Assembly: GCA_023512835.1 (NCBI GenBank)
Contig: CM042091.1
Span: 18,803,506-18,867,505, forward strand
DNA length: 64,000 bases
Origin: Taxillus chinensis
Taxonomy: Eukaryota > Streptophyta > Magnoliopsida > Santalales > Loranthaceae
Direction of reading: 5' to 3'
Position 1 is the stretch's first letter, and the number at the start of each line of letters is the position of its first letter. This document shows positions 1 to 9,424 of the stretch, piece after piece. Both the position numbers and the translations under genes were made by a program. The notes under the pieces are model-generated. The model saw only the letters and a program-made list of their open reading frames with translations. It was not told the DNA's origin and did not search any database.

Positions 1-1627
1 AATATTATGAGAAAGGCTAACAATACTATGGTTAAAAGATTAACTATTAGAGCTCAATAGGTATAATGTTTGGACAGAAGGAACAACATTGTAGCACATC
101 AATTAAATTAAGTTTGATAATACCAAGGACATACTATATAACAATTGCAGTGTCATTATAAGGGGGTCTATAACCAAAATATAAGTATCTATTTAGTAGT
201 CCATATTTTGTGAGGAAGAGAACAAAACACTGGAGTACATATAGAGAAACAAATAATGTAAAGAGTGGTATTAGTTAAATTTCATTAAACATAGCAAGTA
301 ATGTTAAAATATGGTCTGAATATTAGGCCATATTTTAACATTAAAATTAGTTTAACTAATTTTAATTAAGTTTCCTATTTGATTAAGGACTATTATTTAA
401 TAGTAAAATAAATCTTAGCCATTGATTCTGGTATTTGATGGACGTACTAGATTTAACGTTACATATATAAATTGGTCCTCTCTCTACCTATATTAGGGTT
501 AGCCGACTCACGTAAACTCCTTTTCCATCAAAGTTCTCTGCTACAATATAAGGGTTAAGGGAGAGAAACCAATTTACCATCAAGGATCATTTGAATTTCA
601 TCTTTCCTATAAAAATGGCTAATTCCACAACAAATAAGTATATCAAAGTTTTATTTATTCAAGATCCTCATGATAAGTGTTTATGTATTTGATTATATTA
701 TATTAAGACATTAATTTTACAAGTAATGCTTGTGATAGTTAAAGAGGATGAGTTGTTGCATGGTTATTATACTAGTGAGAGAGCAGGAACCGCAAACAAT
801 TTAATACACTCATCTTACAAGTAAATGGACTCGTTAGAGGTCTAATAAGCGGCTTCATGAGCGAAATCTTAGCAAGCGATCTATAGCATGTGACAAAAAT
901 GTAAGTGTGTAATAGAGTTGCAAAAGATGAAGCAGGGTGTGGGTGCACAACAATTTTGCATGATGCAGTTAAGTAAACAAAGGGCATAAGATAACTATGC
1001 AAAATGATAATACGTAATGAAATACGTAATGCGTACATGGGAGTGTAATATCACCGATAATATATTGTTATAATTTTTGGCCCTTGAAGAAAACTACACA
1101 TACTTTGAGCCCAAAAATTATTGAAAAATGGTTGTGAAATATTAAATCTCTTTATAATTAAGTAAATAAAAGAAAATTGGTTAGAATTTAACAAACAGAC
1201 TAATGCATATTTGGGTAGTTGATGACACTAAGCGAGGATAGAGAGACAATTTCAGTTAAAGGAAATAAACGGTAATGGTAAAAGAAACTTCACATCTCTA
1301 ATACCTTATGAGAAAACAAAACAGAGGAAAAAAATAAGAAGAAAAATAATATTTTTCTTAATTCATTCATATATACAAAAGTTCCTATTTATAGGCATGT
1401 ACAAATCCATTATAATCTACGTAAATCAATTATAATCAAGAAAGAATATTATATAATATAACTAATTTTATATTATGTCAAAGAATAATAAAACAATTTT
1501 ATATTATAAAAATTATAATTATTGGTAAAACTATTAAGACCATAAAAGTGATACTACAAAAAGGAGAGGTAAACGTATCCACTAAATTTACTAATGCATC
1601 TACAATCGACGTGAAATGATTAAATTA
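1..1627. other. AT-rich intergenic DNA, no gene recognised
   Basis: No coding region could be supported. Short open frames here lack codon or domain signal. Around 1386-1402 there is a 'CCTATTTATAGGC' block, which read on the minus strand is a TATA box (TATAAATAGG) of the sort found in plant LTRs; the surrounding A-rich sequence (about 1080-1600) may be a decayed minus-strand LTR, but no ends or target duplication were found. The stretch ends at the left border of a Ty3-gypsy element. Confidence 0.5.
299..366. repeat. Two overlapping inverted repeats
   Basis: First hairpin: a 16-bp arm at 299-314 (TAATGTTAAAATATGG) pairs exactly with 328-343, leaving a 13-nt loop. Second hairpin: a 13-bp arm at 340-352 (ATTAAAATTAGTT) pairs exactly with 354-366 around a single T. 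The arms share 340-343, so the two foldings compete. It could be a MITE relic or chance in AT-rich DNA; no target duplication was identified. Confidence 0.75.
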
Positions 1628-2008
1628 TATAAAGACTCGTATTTGGGTAGTTTTGAGAGATAGTCATTCTATGAGAATGCAAATATCTGGACGGTAGTGT
1701 AGTCGTCGATGTGAGCATTTTGATTGTACCTAAGCCCGATTCCGTGTCGGGGCCCCGTTTAACCCGATTGTTGACTTTTTGGGGTTTATTGGTTGACTTT
1801 GCGTTTGAGCGGTTATCTGAGTGTGGTAATATCTGAATAGTATTGTGCTCATCATTTCGAGCATTTTGATTGTAATTTGACTCAATTTGGAGTTCGGGAT
1901 ATTGGAAGTCAATTATTGACTAGGTCAGTTATTGGTCAATGACTAGCAAAAATATAAATAGCAGGAAAAGAAAGAGCTTTCACTTTACGCTATCACGTTT
2001 GTGTGTTT

Positions 2009-2011
<3 letters not shown>

Positions 2012-2057
<46 letters not shown>
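2012..2057 (+). repeat. (GA)n microsatellite in left LTR
   Basis: Uninterrupted AG/GA dinucleotides, followed by CTTGGAAGCTTG. The counterpart in the right LTR at 9385-9419 is about 11 bases shorter, so the tract has changed length since insertion. A GA tract also follows the telobox of the solo LTR at 36032-36068. Confidence 0.95.
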
Positions 2058-2062
<5 letters not shown>

Positions 2063-2583
2063 AAGCTTGAAGCCTTGGGGCGATTTGGGTTCATGGAGTT
2101 CAAAGAATCACTCCAAGTAGGTGTCCTTAAACTCCTTATCTTGATTCTGTTTTGGATCTACACGAATTTATCATGATTTATGAAATTGAGCATGAACCCT
2201 AAATTTTGAGCGAAATCCAATTCTGGGTTAGATCTAATGGTTAAGCATAAGATCTGTGGTTAAGAACTGATTTAGATCATTGTAGAGATGTGTTTCTGTG
2301 ATTTTGGGGGTATATAACTGTATATTCCATGAGGGTTGAGAAGTCAACCATGAAAATTTGGATTTAGATCTAGATTTCTGGAAATCTGAAATTTAGTGTA
2401 TGTTTCGCCGTTATCTGTGCGATTTAGAGGCGTTCTGGATGCATTTTGAGGTAGATATCGTAGTCTATTGCGAAGAATGCATGTTTGTGCGCGTCTGGGG
2501 TTGCTGGGTTGATTCCAGACGAAGAACAGGCAAAAACGACGATGAACAGTACCCTGGGCGAATTACTAGGTCGAAATAACGAA

Positions 2584-2735
2584 GATCCGAAGTTCTGGGT
2601 CGAAGGCTCGAAGGTTCGTAGTTCATAGGGTCGTTGTTTGTAGACCCATAGTTCGTAGGTTCGTAGTTCGAAGGTTTGCAGTTCGTAGGTTCGTAGTTTG
2701 AAGGTTCATAGTTCGAAGGTTCGTAGTTCGTAGAT
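2584..2735 (+). repeat. GTTCGTAG/GTTCGAAG minisatellite in left LTR
   Basis: Degenerate head-to-tail units of about 8-16 bases built on GGTTCGTAGTTCGAAG. The matching part of the right LTR (about 9963-10032) carries far fewer units, so this is a variable-number array. An open frame on the minus strand across it is only the repeat read as codons. Confidence 0.85.
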
Positions 2736-2879
2736 CGAAGACCCGCTTCGAGTTTTCAAGGAGCGCTACGCAGCTACGAGTCGCAGCTCCAACTACAAGT
2801 CTCCGAGGCGCGCTGCAGTTCCATGCTACGAGTCGCAGCTCCAACAGTGTAACTGGACACTGGACTGCACTGGACTGGA

Positions 2880-2932
2880 TTATTTACATTGTAACCCATA
2901 AAGTATTTATACTTAAGTTACAATGTAAATAA
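2880..2932. repeat. Inverted repeat in left LTR, 16-bp arms, 21-nt loop
   Basis: Arms 2880-2895 (TTATTTACATTGTAAC) and 2917-2932 are exact reverse complements. In the right LTR the same arms meet around TTAA to form a 36-bp palindrome, so the left copy has 17 extra bases or the right copy has lost them. Confidence 0.9.
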
Positions 2933-4036
2933 CGAAATACCCCCCATTTGGATTGAAAGAAAAATACTAGAAAAATTAATTCTCACTCTTTCAAAATGTG
3001 AAAATTGGGATTTAGTGTAAAATCTCGGAAAAATCTAGTTTTTCATAGAGGTGAATTTTTGGAAAGTGGGGTTAGACATCTAAGAAAAATCCCCAAAAAT
3101 CAGATTATCATAGTTATGATATGGAGACCCAATGCCGGGACTTTTTATTGCAAGAAAACAACTCCTATGGGTATCTCCTTCCTTAGTTAAGGAATAACGA
3201 TCGACTGGTGAAGACTGGCTACAGTTTTAAAGAGAGTGTTGTATACCTTAAGACCATATTGGTGTTGGTATGTTGGTTTGAGGGATTGGGGCTTAGGCTC
3301 TATGACTTGTTGGGTTCTCACCGTGATGCACTGATGGTGCTATATGGTTGACGTGGTAGGCATATGCGCCGATGGCAGGCCTGTGTGGTGACTGTGGCCG
3401 GGCATATTGCGCTGTGGACAGGTTAAGGCCTAAGTGAGCCGTTGAGCTCGTGGAGCTAGGGCTAAGTGCCCTGAGCTGGGATCCCGTGGAGGATCGTGGA
3501 CAAGTTGTCCTGTGTGGGCAGGCTGGGTCCTGATGTTTGTTTGTAGGCTGAGTCCTAATGATTGTGCACACTACACAGTGCACGAGTACACAGAGCATGT
3601 AACATAGACTTGTGTGTTTGCATGATGTGGAGTATTGGGGTCACCTAGTGAGCTTGTCGTTCACTCTTACTTGTTATTTATCCTTTTCTGGTGTGACTCG
3701 AGACTAGTGGAGGACTTTCTTCCAGGAGGACGTGCCTACTACTCTGATGTATGAGCACTATATTCTGTATTGTATTATGCGTTGTATCCCGAACATGGGT
3801 CCATGGACAGTTGTATTTGCATACTGTTTGTGATGTGATGTTAGTATGACTGTTTGACTCATTGTATGCATGATCATATATAGGAACGTACAGGATTACC
3901 CTTGATGTATGACTGTACAAGGTTGCATATTTGAGACAGCACCCGCGGTGTAGTCTCCATTGGTACTAGTCACCAACCCCTTGACCTTTTGGGTGCGGGC
4001 AAGGGGAAGTCATGTTCCTAGTTCCGGGTGCCCTGG

Positions 4037-4387
4037 AATGATGTATGTATGACTGTTTGACTCATTTCTAGTGGTATGATTGTGTGCATATAGGGCACTA
4101 GATTGTCTTTGTTTGTGATGTGATTGCATTTGGTGCTAGGATGGCACGTGGCTGTGAGAGCCAGGACTTGATTGTGGTGTACCCTAAGGGGTGACACGAT
4201 GCTATATGCATGGTTGAGGACCTATGGGTCGTGTGGTGTACCCTGAAGGGGACACGATGCTATATGCATGGTTGTGGACCTACGGGTCGTGTGGTGAGAA
4301 CCTACAAGTCGAATGTGCCTTCGATGGCTGTTTGTGATAGTAGTACTAGTATTGATCGTTTGTTGTTTGTTGTTGTGGCCAGTGCGA
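4037..4387 (+). other. Untranslated leader of Tekay-like element with a tandem duplication
   Basis: No gene. Positions 4174-4290 hold two head-to-tail copies (59 and 58 bases) of a unit starting GTGGTGTACCCT and containing GACACGATGCTATATGCATGG, with the start of a third copy at 4291. The expected primer-binding site next to the LTR is absent. Confidence 0.8.
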
Positions 4388-5206
4388 TGGCACCACCGAG
4401 GAGAGCTGTCTGAGGCCAAGGCCCGGCAGAGGAGCCCACGATAGAGTCGGGGCACCAGGGGCAGCAGAGGCTGCAACAGAGATCGTCAGCTCCCATTGTG
4501 GGACCTGATTTGGCTCAGGTGTTGATTCAGTTGCAGAAGGCCATGCAGGGTATGTAGGGCTCGATGAGGGATATGGCTAGAGAGGTGGATGAGCTGAAGA
4601 GGCAGCAACAGCCTCAGCAGCCGCCACAGCCTCAACAGAAGGAGTCGAGGGTGGTGCAGGATGTGCACCAGCAGGAGGTCATGATAGAGCCAACACGACG
4701 AGGAGTGGACTGGGCTACACAGTTTTTGAAACATGCACCCAAGACTTTTGAGGATGGTTCACGGCCGAGTCGCGCCGAGGACTGGATTAGATGGATAGAA
4801 GACATCTTTGGGTCAGGATCAGGCGAGAGCCCAGAGGCCGGGCGGTTTGGCAGGTTCGAGCAAGAAGAGGCCGAGTGGGGAGAGCAGTGCCGCTCAGCCT
4901 AAGAGGAGGCAGGTGCAGAGGGTTTCCAGCCAGGCGGTGGGACCCCGTGAGAGTTTAGCTAGTTGGAGGTCAGGTACTTGTTGGAGTTGTGGTTTGACCG
5001 GACATTTGTCGAGAGATTGCCCGAGGAAAAGGATGACATGCTTCCGATGTGGGAAGGTGGGACATGGAGCTAGGGAATGTGTTACCCTTAGCTCGACCAG
5101 CAGTGTAGGTCCTCGTCCAAGAGATCAGGGACAGAGGAGTGGGGCTCCGTCTCAGAGGTCAATGCTGCTGGCACAGAGCACGCAGATGCGACCTGCGGTG
5201 CAGTAG
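4388..5206 (+). pseudogene. gag: gag remnant of Tekay-like element
   Basis: The likely original start at 4388 reads MAPPRRAV and then hits a stop. A second frame (4564-4902) has the Q-rich linker and the capsid entry WATQFLKHAPKTFEDG...EDWIRWIEDIF. The retrotransposon capsid core that should follow is missing: at about 4805 the sequence jumps, with a frame change, to a basic linker and two CCHC zinc knuckles, CWSCGLTGHLSRDC (4979-5020) and CFRCGKVGHGAREC (5039-5080), which in this family bind element RNA. Deletion of the capsid core means no particle-forming protein could be made. Confidence 0.9.
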
Positions 5207-5254
5207 CCTCAGCGGGAGGCACAGGGTCATGTTGATCAGCGGGGCAAGGCCCCA

Positions 5255-5779
5255 ATGGGCCAGGTTAGTGGCAATGGACCACGAGGGAGGACTTTTGCCC
5301 TTACCAGCAGAGAGGCAGAGGTTCCACCATTGGACAAGGCAGTAGCAGGACCTTTAGTGGTGAGAGGTACCATCATCATTTCTCATACTATTTGTTCAGT
5401 TTTGATTGATACTAGTGCTACCCATTCTTTTATTTCGTATGCTATGGTGGTTGGATTGGAGTTAGACCAAGAGATAGTGAGTCAGTCTCTGATGGTTGCT
5501 TCACCTTTGGGTGGAATTGTGATACTTGAGAGTATCTGTCGTGCTTGTCAGGTAACACTTGGGGGTGTTAACCTGTTGTGTGGTTTGTATATCATGGAGT
5601 TAGATGATTTTGATATTATCCTGGGTATGGATTGGTTGGTCTCCATAGAGGCCAAGATTGATTGTTTTCAACGGCGTATGACGTTCCTCACGCCAGAGGG
5701 CGCGCGGGGTGTCTTTGTGGGTGAGTGGACTGAGGAGGCATGCAGGTTGGGACCATTGAGGCATGGGTGGGTGATGTGA
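5255..5779 (+). pseudogene. Retropepsin-like protease remnant
   Basis: An open frame carries the aspartic-protease signature with a changed active site: LIDTSATHSFIS (about 5402-5437), where the family has D-T/S-G; the glycine has become serine. Downstream are LDDFDIILGMDWLVSI (about 5602-5650), typical of the protease C-terminal half in plant gypsy elements, and a junction into the RT region in another frame. The enzyme would normally cleave the Gag-Pol polyprotein. The lost glycine suggests this copy is dead. Confidence 0.9.
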
Positions 5780-6819
5780 CCCACCAGTTAGCCAGCTTGA
5801 TGTTGGTTGATAGGAGGAGAGAGGGGAAGGCTGTTTTGCCACCCATTGTAGATAAGTTCCCGGATGTGTTTTCCGAGGACTTGGTCAGTTTGCCACCCAT
5901 GAAGGAGGTAGAGTTTTCGATTGAGTTGTTGTCAGGGACAACACCGATCAGGTTAGCGGCCTATAGGATGGCACCGACAGAGCTTAGAGAGCTCAAGAGA
6001 CAGATAGATGATCTATTGGCACGAGGCTTTATTAGGCGGAGTAGCTTACCGTGGGGCGCTCCAGTGTTGTTCGCCAAGAAGGCGGATAGTTCACTTTGGC
6101 TTTGTATAGACTACCGGAAGCTGAACCAGGTGACTGTGAAGAACAGGTATCCATTACCGAGGATCGATGACCTGTTTGATCAGTTTCGTGGTGGGAGGTG
6201 GTTTTCCAAGATAGACTTGAGATCTGGATACCATCAGTTGAGGGTTAAGGAGGCAGATATCCCTAAGACCGCGTTTAGTTGTCGTTATGGGCATTATGAG
6301 TGGCTCGTGATGCCGTTTGGGCTCACGAATGCTCCAGTAGTATTTATGGGATTGATGAACCAGGTGTTTGCTCCATATTTAGATATGTTCGTTGTGGTGT
6401 TCATCGATGATATTTTGGTCTATTCAGCGACCAAGAGGGAGCATGAGGAGCATTTGCAAGTTGTGTTGTAGACCTTACGGGAGCACCGGTTGTACGCGAA
6501 GTTCACGAAATGTGACTTCTGGTTGCAACAGGTACACTTCTTGGGGCATGTGGTATCTTCGGAGGGTATCATAGTGGATCATGAGAAGATCGAGGCAGTT
6601 ATGTCGTGGAAGAGGCCCACGAATGTGTTTGAGATTCGTAGCTTCCTTGGTTTGGCAGGCTACTATCGGAGGTTCGTGGAAGATTTTTCCCGGTTGGTAG
6701 CTCCTATGACACACTTGACTAGGAAGGGAGTTCTTTTCATTTGGTCTGATGCGTGTGAGAGTGCTTTCATGGAGCTGAAGGCACGATTGACCTCAGCACC
6801 TATCCTGATTCTTCCATAG
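5740..6819 (+). pseudogene. Reverse transcriptase remnant
   Basis: The first part (5740-6471) keeps [25 protein letters not shown], split here as the family A block, then [23 protein letters not shown] and the catalytic FIDDILVYS (YxDD-type, about 6400-6426). A TAG at 6469-6471 breaks the frame; the same frame reopens to 6819 with the thumb/connection sequence [11 protein letters not shown] and [13 protein letters not shown], and ends at another TAG. The catalytic aspartates are present, but two in-frame stops rule out a full-length product. Confidence 0.93.
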
Positions 6820-7180
6820 GAGGGTGTACCTTTCGAGGTGTATTGTGATGCTTCCAAAGTGGGACTTGGTTGTGTGTTGATGCAGACTCGGCAGGTGATT
6901 GCTTATGGATCTAGGCAGTTGAGACTACATGAGCAGAACTATCCCACGCATGATTTGGAGTTGGCTGTAGTGATATTTGCTTTAAAGAGCTGGTAGCATT
7001 ATCTCCTTGGGGAGAAATTTGTGGTGTATACGAACCACAAGAGCTTGCAGTATATCTTTTCTCAGCGAGACCTAAACCTTAGGTAGAGGCGGTGGGTGGA
7101 GTACCTGCAGCAGTTTCAGTTTGATATGTTGTATACCCCTGGCAAGGGTAATGTAGTGGCAGATGCTCTGAGTAGGAAGA
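6820..7180 (+). pseudogene. RNase H remnant of Tekay-like element
   Basis: Same frame as the RT. Visible landmarks are [15 protein letters not shown] (first catalytic Asp), [20 protein letters not shown] and the closing YTPGKGNVVADALSRKS. In-frame TAG codons occur at 6994-6996 and near 7083. This is the Ty3-gypsy RNase H that removes RNA from the RNA-DNA hybrid. Confidence 0.88.
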
Positions 7181-7439
7181 GCAGGGCCGTGGTTGTCCAT
7201 TGTGCCATTAAGGAATGGGAAATGATGGGTCAGTTGGCAGCGATGAGGTTGCAGATGGTGACCAGCGAGGGGCGAGGGACCCTCAGTGTTGTTGTCGCAG
7301 TCCCTGAATTGCATCATAGGATCATAGAGGATCAGCTGGGGGACGTTGATTGTGAGGTCATCAGGGACAGGATTCAGACTGGGCAGACATCTTTTTGATT
7401 GGACTGAGGATGCAGAGCATATATTGAGGTATAGGGGTT

Positions 7440-8603
7440 GACTGATAGTTCCCACTTCTCTTCAGGAGGAGGTTCTTCGGGAATTTCACCAGTCGAGGTT
7501 AGCAGTACATCCTGGTGGGACCAAGATGTACCATGCCGTGAGAAGGCAGTATTGGTGGCCAGGCCTGAAGAAGGCCGTTGCTGATTATGTGAGGAGGTGT
7601 TTGACCTGTCAGCAGGTTAAGGTAGAGCACTTGAGATTAGCTGGTGAGTTGCAGTCTTTGCTAGTGCCAGAGTGGAAATGGGACCACGTAACCATGGATT
7701 TTGTCACTGGACTTTCTCGTTCTAGGGGACACGACACTATATGGGTTATTGTGGACCGGTTGACCAAATCAGCGCATTTTATTTCGATTCGGCAGACAAA
7801 CCCAGTGAGGACTTTGGGACAGAGGTACCTTGATGTTATTGTGTGGTTGCATGGAGTCCCATTGTCTATTGTATTTGATCGGGATGCGAGGTTCACCTAT
7901 CAGTTTTGGAGACAGTTGCAGTGAGCTTTGGGTACTAGGGTGAACCTCAGTACAGCCTTTCATCTGCAGACGGATGGGCAGTCAGAGCGGACGATTCAGA
8001 CACTCGAGGATATGTTGTGTGCCTGTGTCCTATATTTTGGAGGTTGTTGGGAGACTCACCTTCCTTTGGTGGAGTTCTCTTACAACAACAGTTATCAGAC
8101 CACGATTGGGATGGCTCCGTATGAGGCGTTGTATGGGCGGCCTTGTAGATCACGTTTGTGTTGGGCACAGACGGGAGAGACAGTGGTTCTCGGTTCCGAT
8201 ATGGTTCGAGAGACCACGGAGATGGTGCAGCTGATTAGACAGCGTATGTTGACTGCGCAGAGTAGGCAGAAGTCCTACGCGGACCAGAGGCGTCGACCTT
8301 TGCAATTTGAGGTGGGTGACCATGTATTTTTGCGGGTTTCACCGCGTCGAGGGCATCGGAGGTTTGGGCGTGGATCCAAATTTTCCCCTCATTTTGTGGG
8401 GCCGTTTGAGATTGTTGCCACCGTGGGCACAGTGGCTTACCGATTAGCTTTGCCACCGAAGTTGGCGCGAGTAAATGATGTGTTTCATGTGTCTCAGTTG
8501 AGGCAGTATCACCCTAATCCTTCTCATGTGTTGGACTATCGCGAGATAGACTTGGCTGATGATGGTGCCGTTATTGAGATACCGGCACAGATTTTGGACA
8601 GGC
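7440..8603 (+). pseudogene. Integrase remnant of Tekay-like element
   Basis: Begins with the zinc-binding HHCC region (HPGG...CLTCQQVK, about 7506-7620). The catalytic core follows: WDHVTMDFVTGL (first Asp), VFDRDARFT (second Asp) and HLQTDGQSERTIQTLEDML (Glu), so all three DDE residues are visible. A TGA at 7922-7924 interrupts the core between the second Asp and Glu. The C-terminal part with VGDHVFLRVSP and the GPFEI...AYRLALPPKL block continues to about 8603. Confidence 0.93.
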
Positions 8604-8606
8604 GGG

Positions 8607-8744
8607 GACCAGGTCTTACGGGGCAAGACGATCCCACTAGTTCGGGTGTTATGGCGACACCGAGGCATGGAGGAGCAGACTTAGGAGAAAGAGAGCCAGA
8701 TGCGGGTTCTTCATCCTGAGCTGTTCGAGGATGATCAGTCCTGA
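8607..8744 (+). pseudogene. Chromodomain-like pol C-terminus in a shifted frame
   Basis: After ILDRR the integrase frame slips. From 8607 another frame reads GKTIPLVRVLWRHRGMEEQT and, after an in-frame TAG where the chromodomain tryptophan is expected, ends in HPELFEDDQS and TGA at 8742-8744. The pattern (V-L-W-R...E-E..W-E) is the short chromodomain of Tekay elements, which steers integration to heterochromatin in this group. Confidence 0.85.
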
Positions 8745-8760
8745 GGTGGGGAGGATGTGA
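8723..8760 (+). promoter_or_regulatory. First pol-end / polypurine module
   Basis: The last pol codons (TTCGAGGATGATCAGTCC, stop) run directly into AGGTGGGGAGGA and then TGTGAGGACC, which resembles the family LTR start TGTAAGGACC. It resembles the true polypurine tract at 8992-9003 and looks like an older or duplicated 3' border about 245 bases upstream of the present one. Confidence 0.7.
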
Positions 8761-8969
8761 GGACCTTCCCTGAGGTATGAGTTATGTTTTATGCATTTGT
8801 TTTTCATATGTTGTTTGAGATGTGGTTTAGCTTGTTGTTGTTGGATTTTGTCAGCCCTTTAGGCTTGTTGTAAGTTGCATTGCACATGTGTGATCGGTGA
8901 TCATGTTTTATGTTTTGTTGTTGGGACATTGAGCTTGAATTTTGCTATCTCCTTTGGGCATGTGTTTTA

Positions 8970-9003
8970 TTTTCGAGGACGAAAAGTCCTAAGGTGGGGA
9001 GGA
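8970..9003 (+). promoter_or_regulatory. Polypurine tract with upstream hairpin (second module)
   Basis: TTTTCGAGGACGAAAA (8970-8985) is a perfect 6-bp stem with an AGGA loop. It is followed by GTCCTAAGGTGGGGAGGA, the plus-strand primer site abutting the right LTR. The same string precedes the right LTR of the non-autonomous element at 46316-46349. Confidence 0.85.
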
Positions 9004-9381
9004 AGTAAAGACTCGTATTTGGGTAGTTTTGAGAGATAGTCATTCTATGGGAATGCAACTATCTGGACGGTAGTGTAGTCGTTGATGTGAGCATTTTGAT
9101 TGTACCTGGGCCCGATTCCGTGTCGGGGCCCCATTTGATCCGATTGTTGACTTTTTGGGGTTTATTGGTTGACTTTGCATTTGAGCGGTCATTTGAGTGT
9201 GGTAATATTTGAATAGTATTGTGCTCGTCATTTCGAGCGTTTTGACTGTAATTTGACTCAATTTGGAGTTCGGGATCTTAGAGGTTAATTATTGACTAGG
9301 TCAGTTATTGGTCAATGACTAGCAGAAATATAAATAGCAGGAAAAGAAAGAGCTTTCACTTTACGTTATCACGTTTGTGCG

Positions 9382-9424
<43 letters not shown>

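Larger units (their letters stand above)
1628..4036 (+). repeat. Left LTR of Tekay-like element, 3' end truncated
   Basis: Matches the right LTR (9004-11331) along almost its whole length, from TATAAAGACTCG to a position inside GGGTGCCCTGGAAT. The last ~20 bases and the adjacent primer-binding site are missing; the sequence instead continues as GATGTATGTATGACTG, a string that also occurs inside the LTR, which suggests a deletion or slippage. It contains a GA microsatellite, a GTTCGTAG-type minisatellite and an interrupted inverted repeat. Confidence 0.9.

Noticed and set aside
2623..2844. Minus-strand frame with repeated TNLRT
   Set aside because: It is a translation of the GTTCGTAG minisatellite.
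3293..3598. 101-codon minus-strand frame in the left LTR
   Set aside because: No counterpart of equal length in the right LTR and no recognisable domain.
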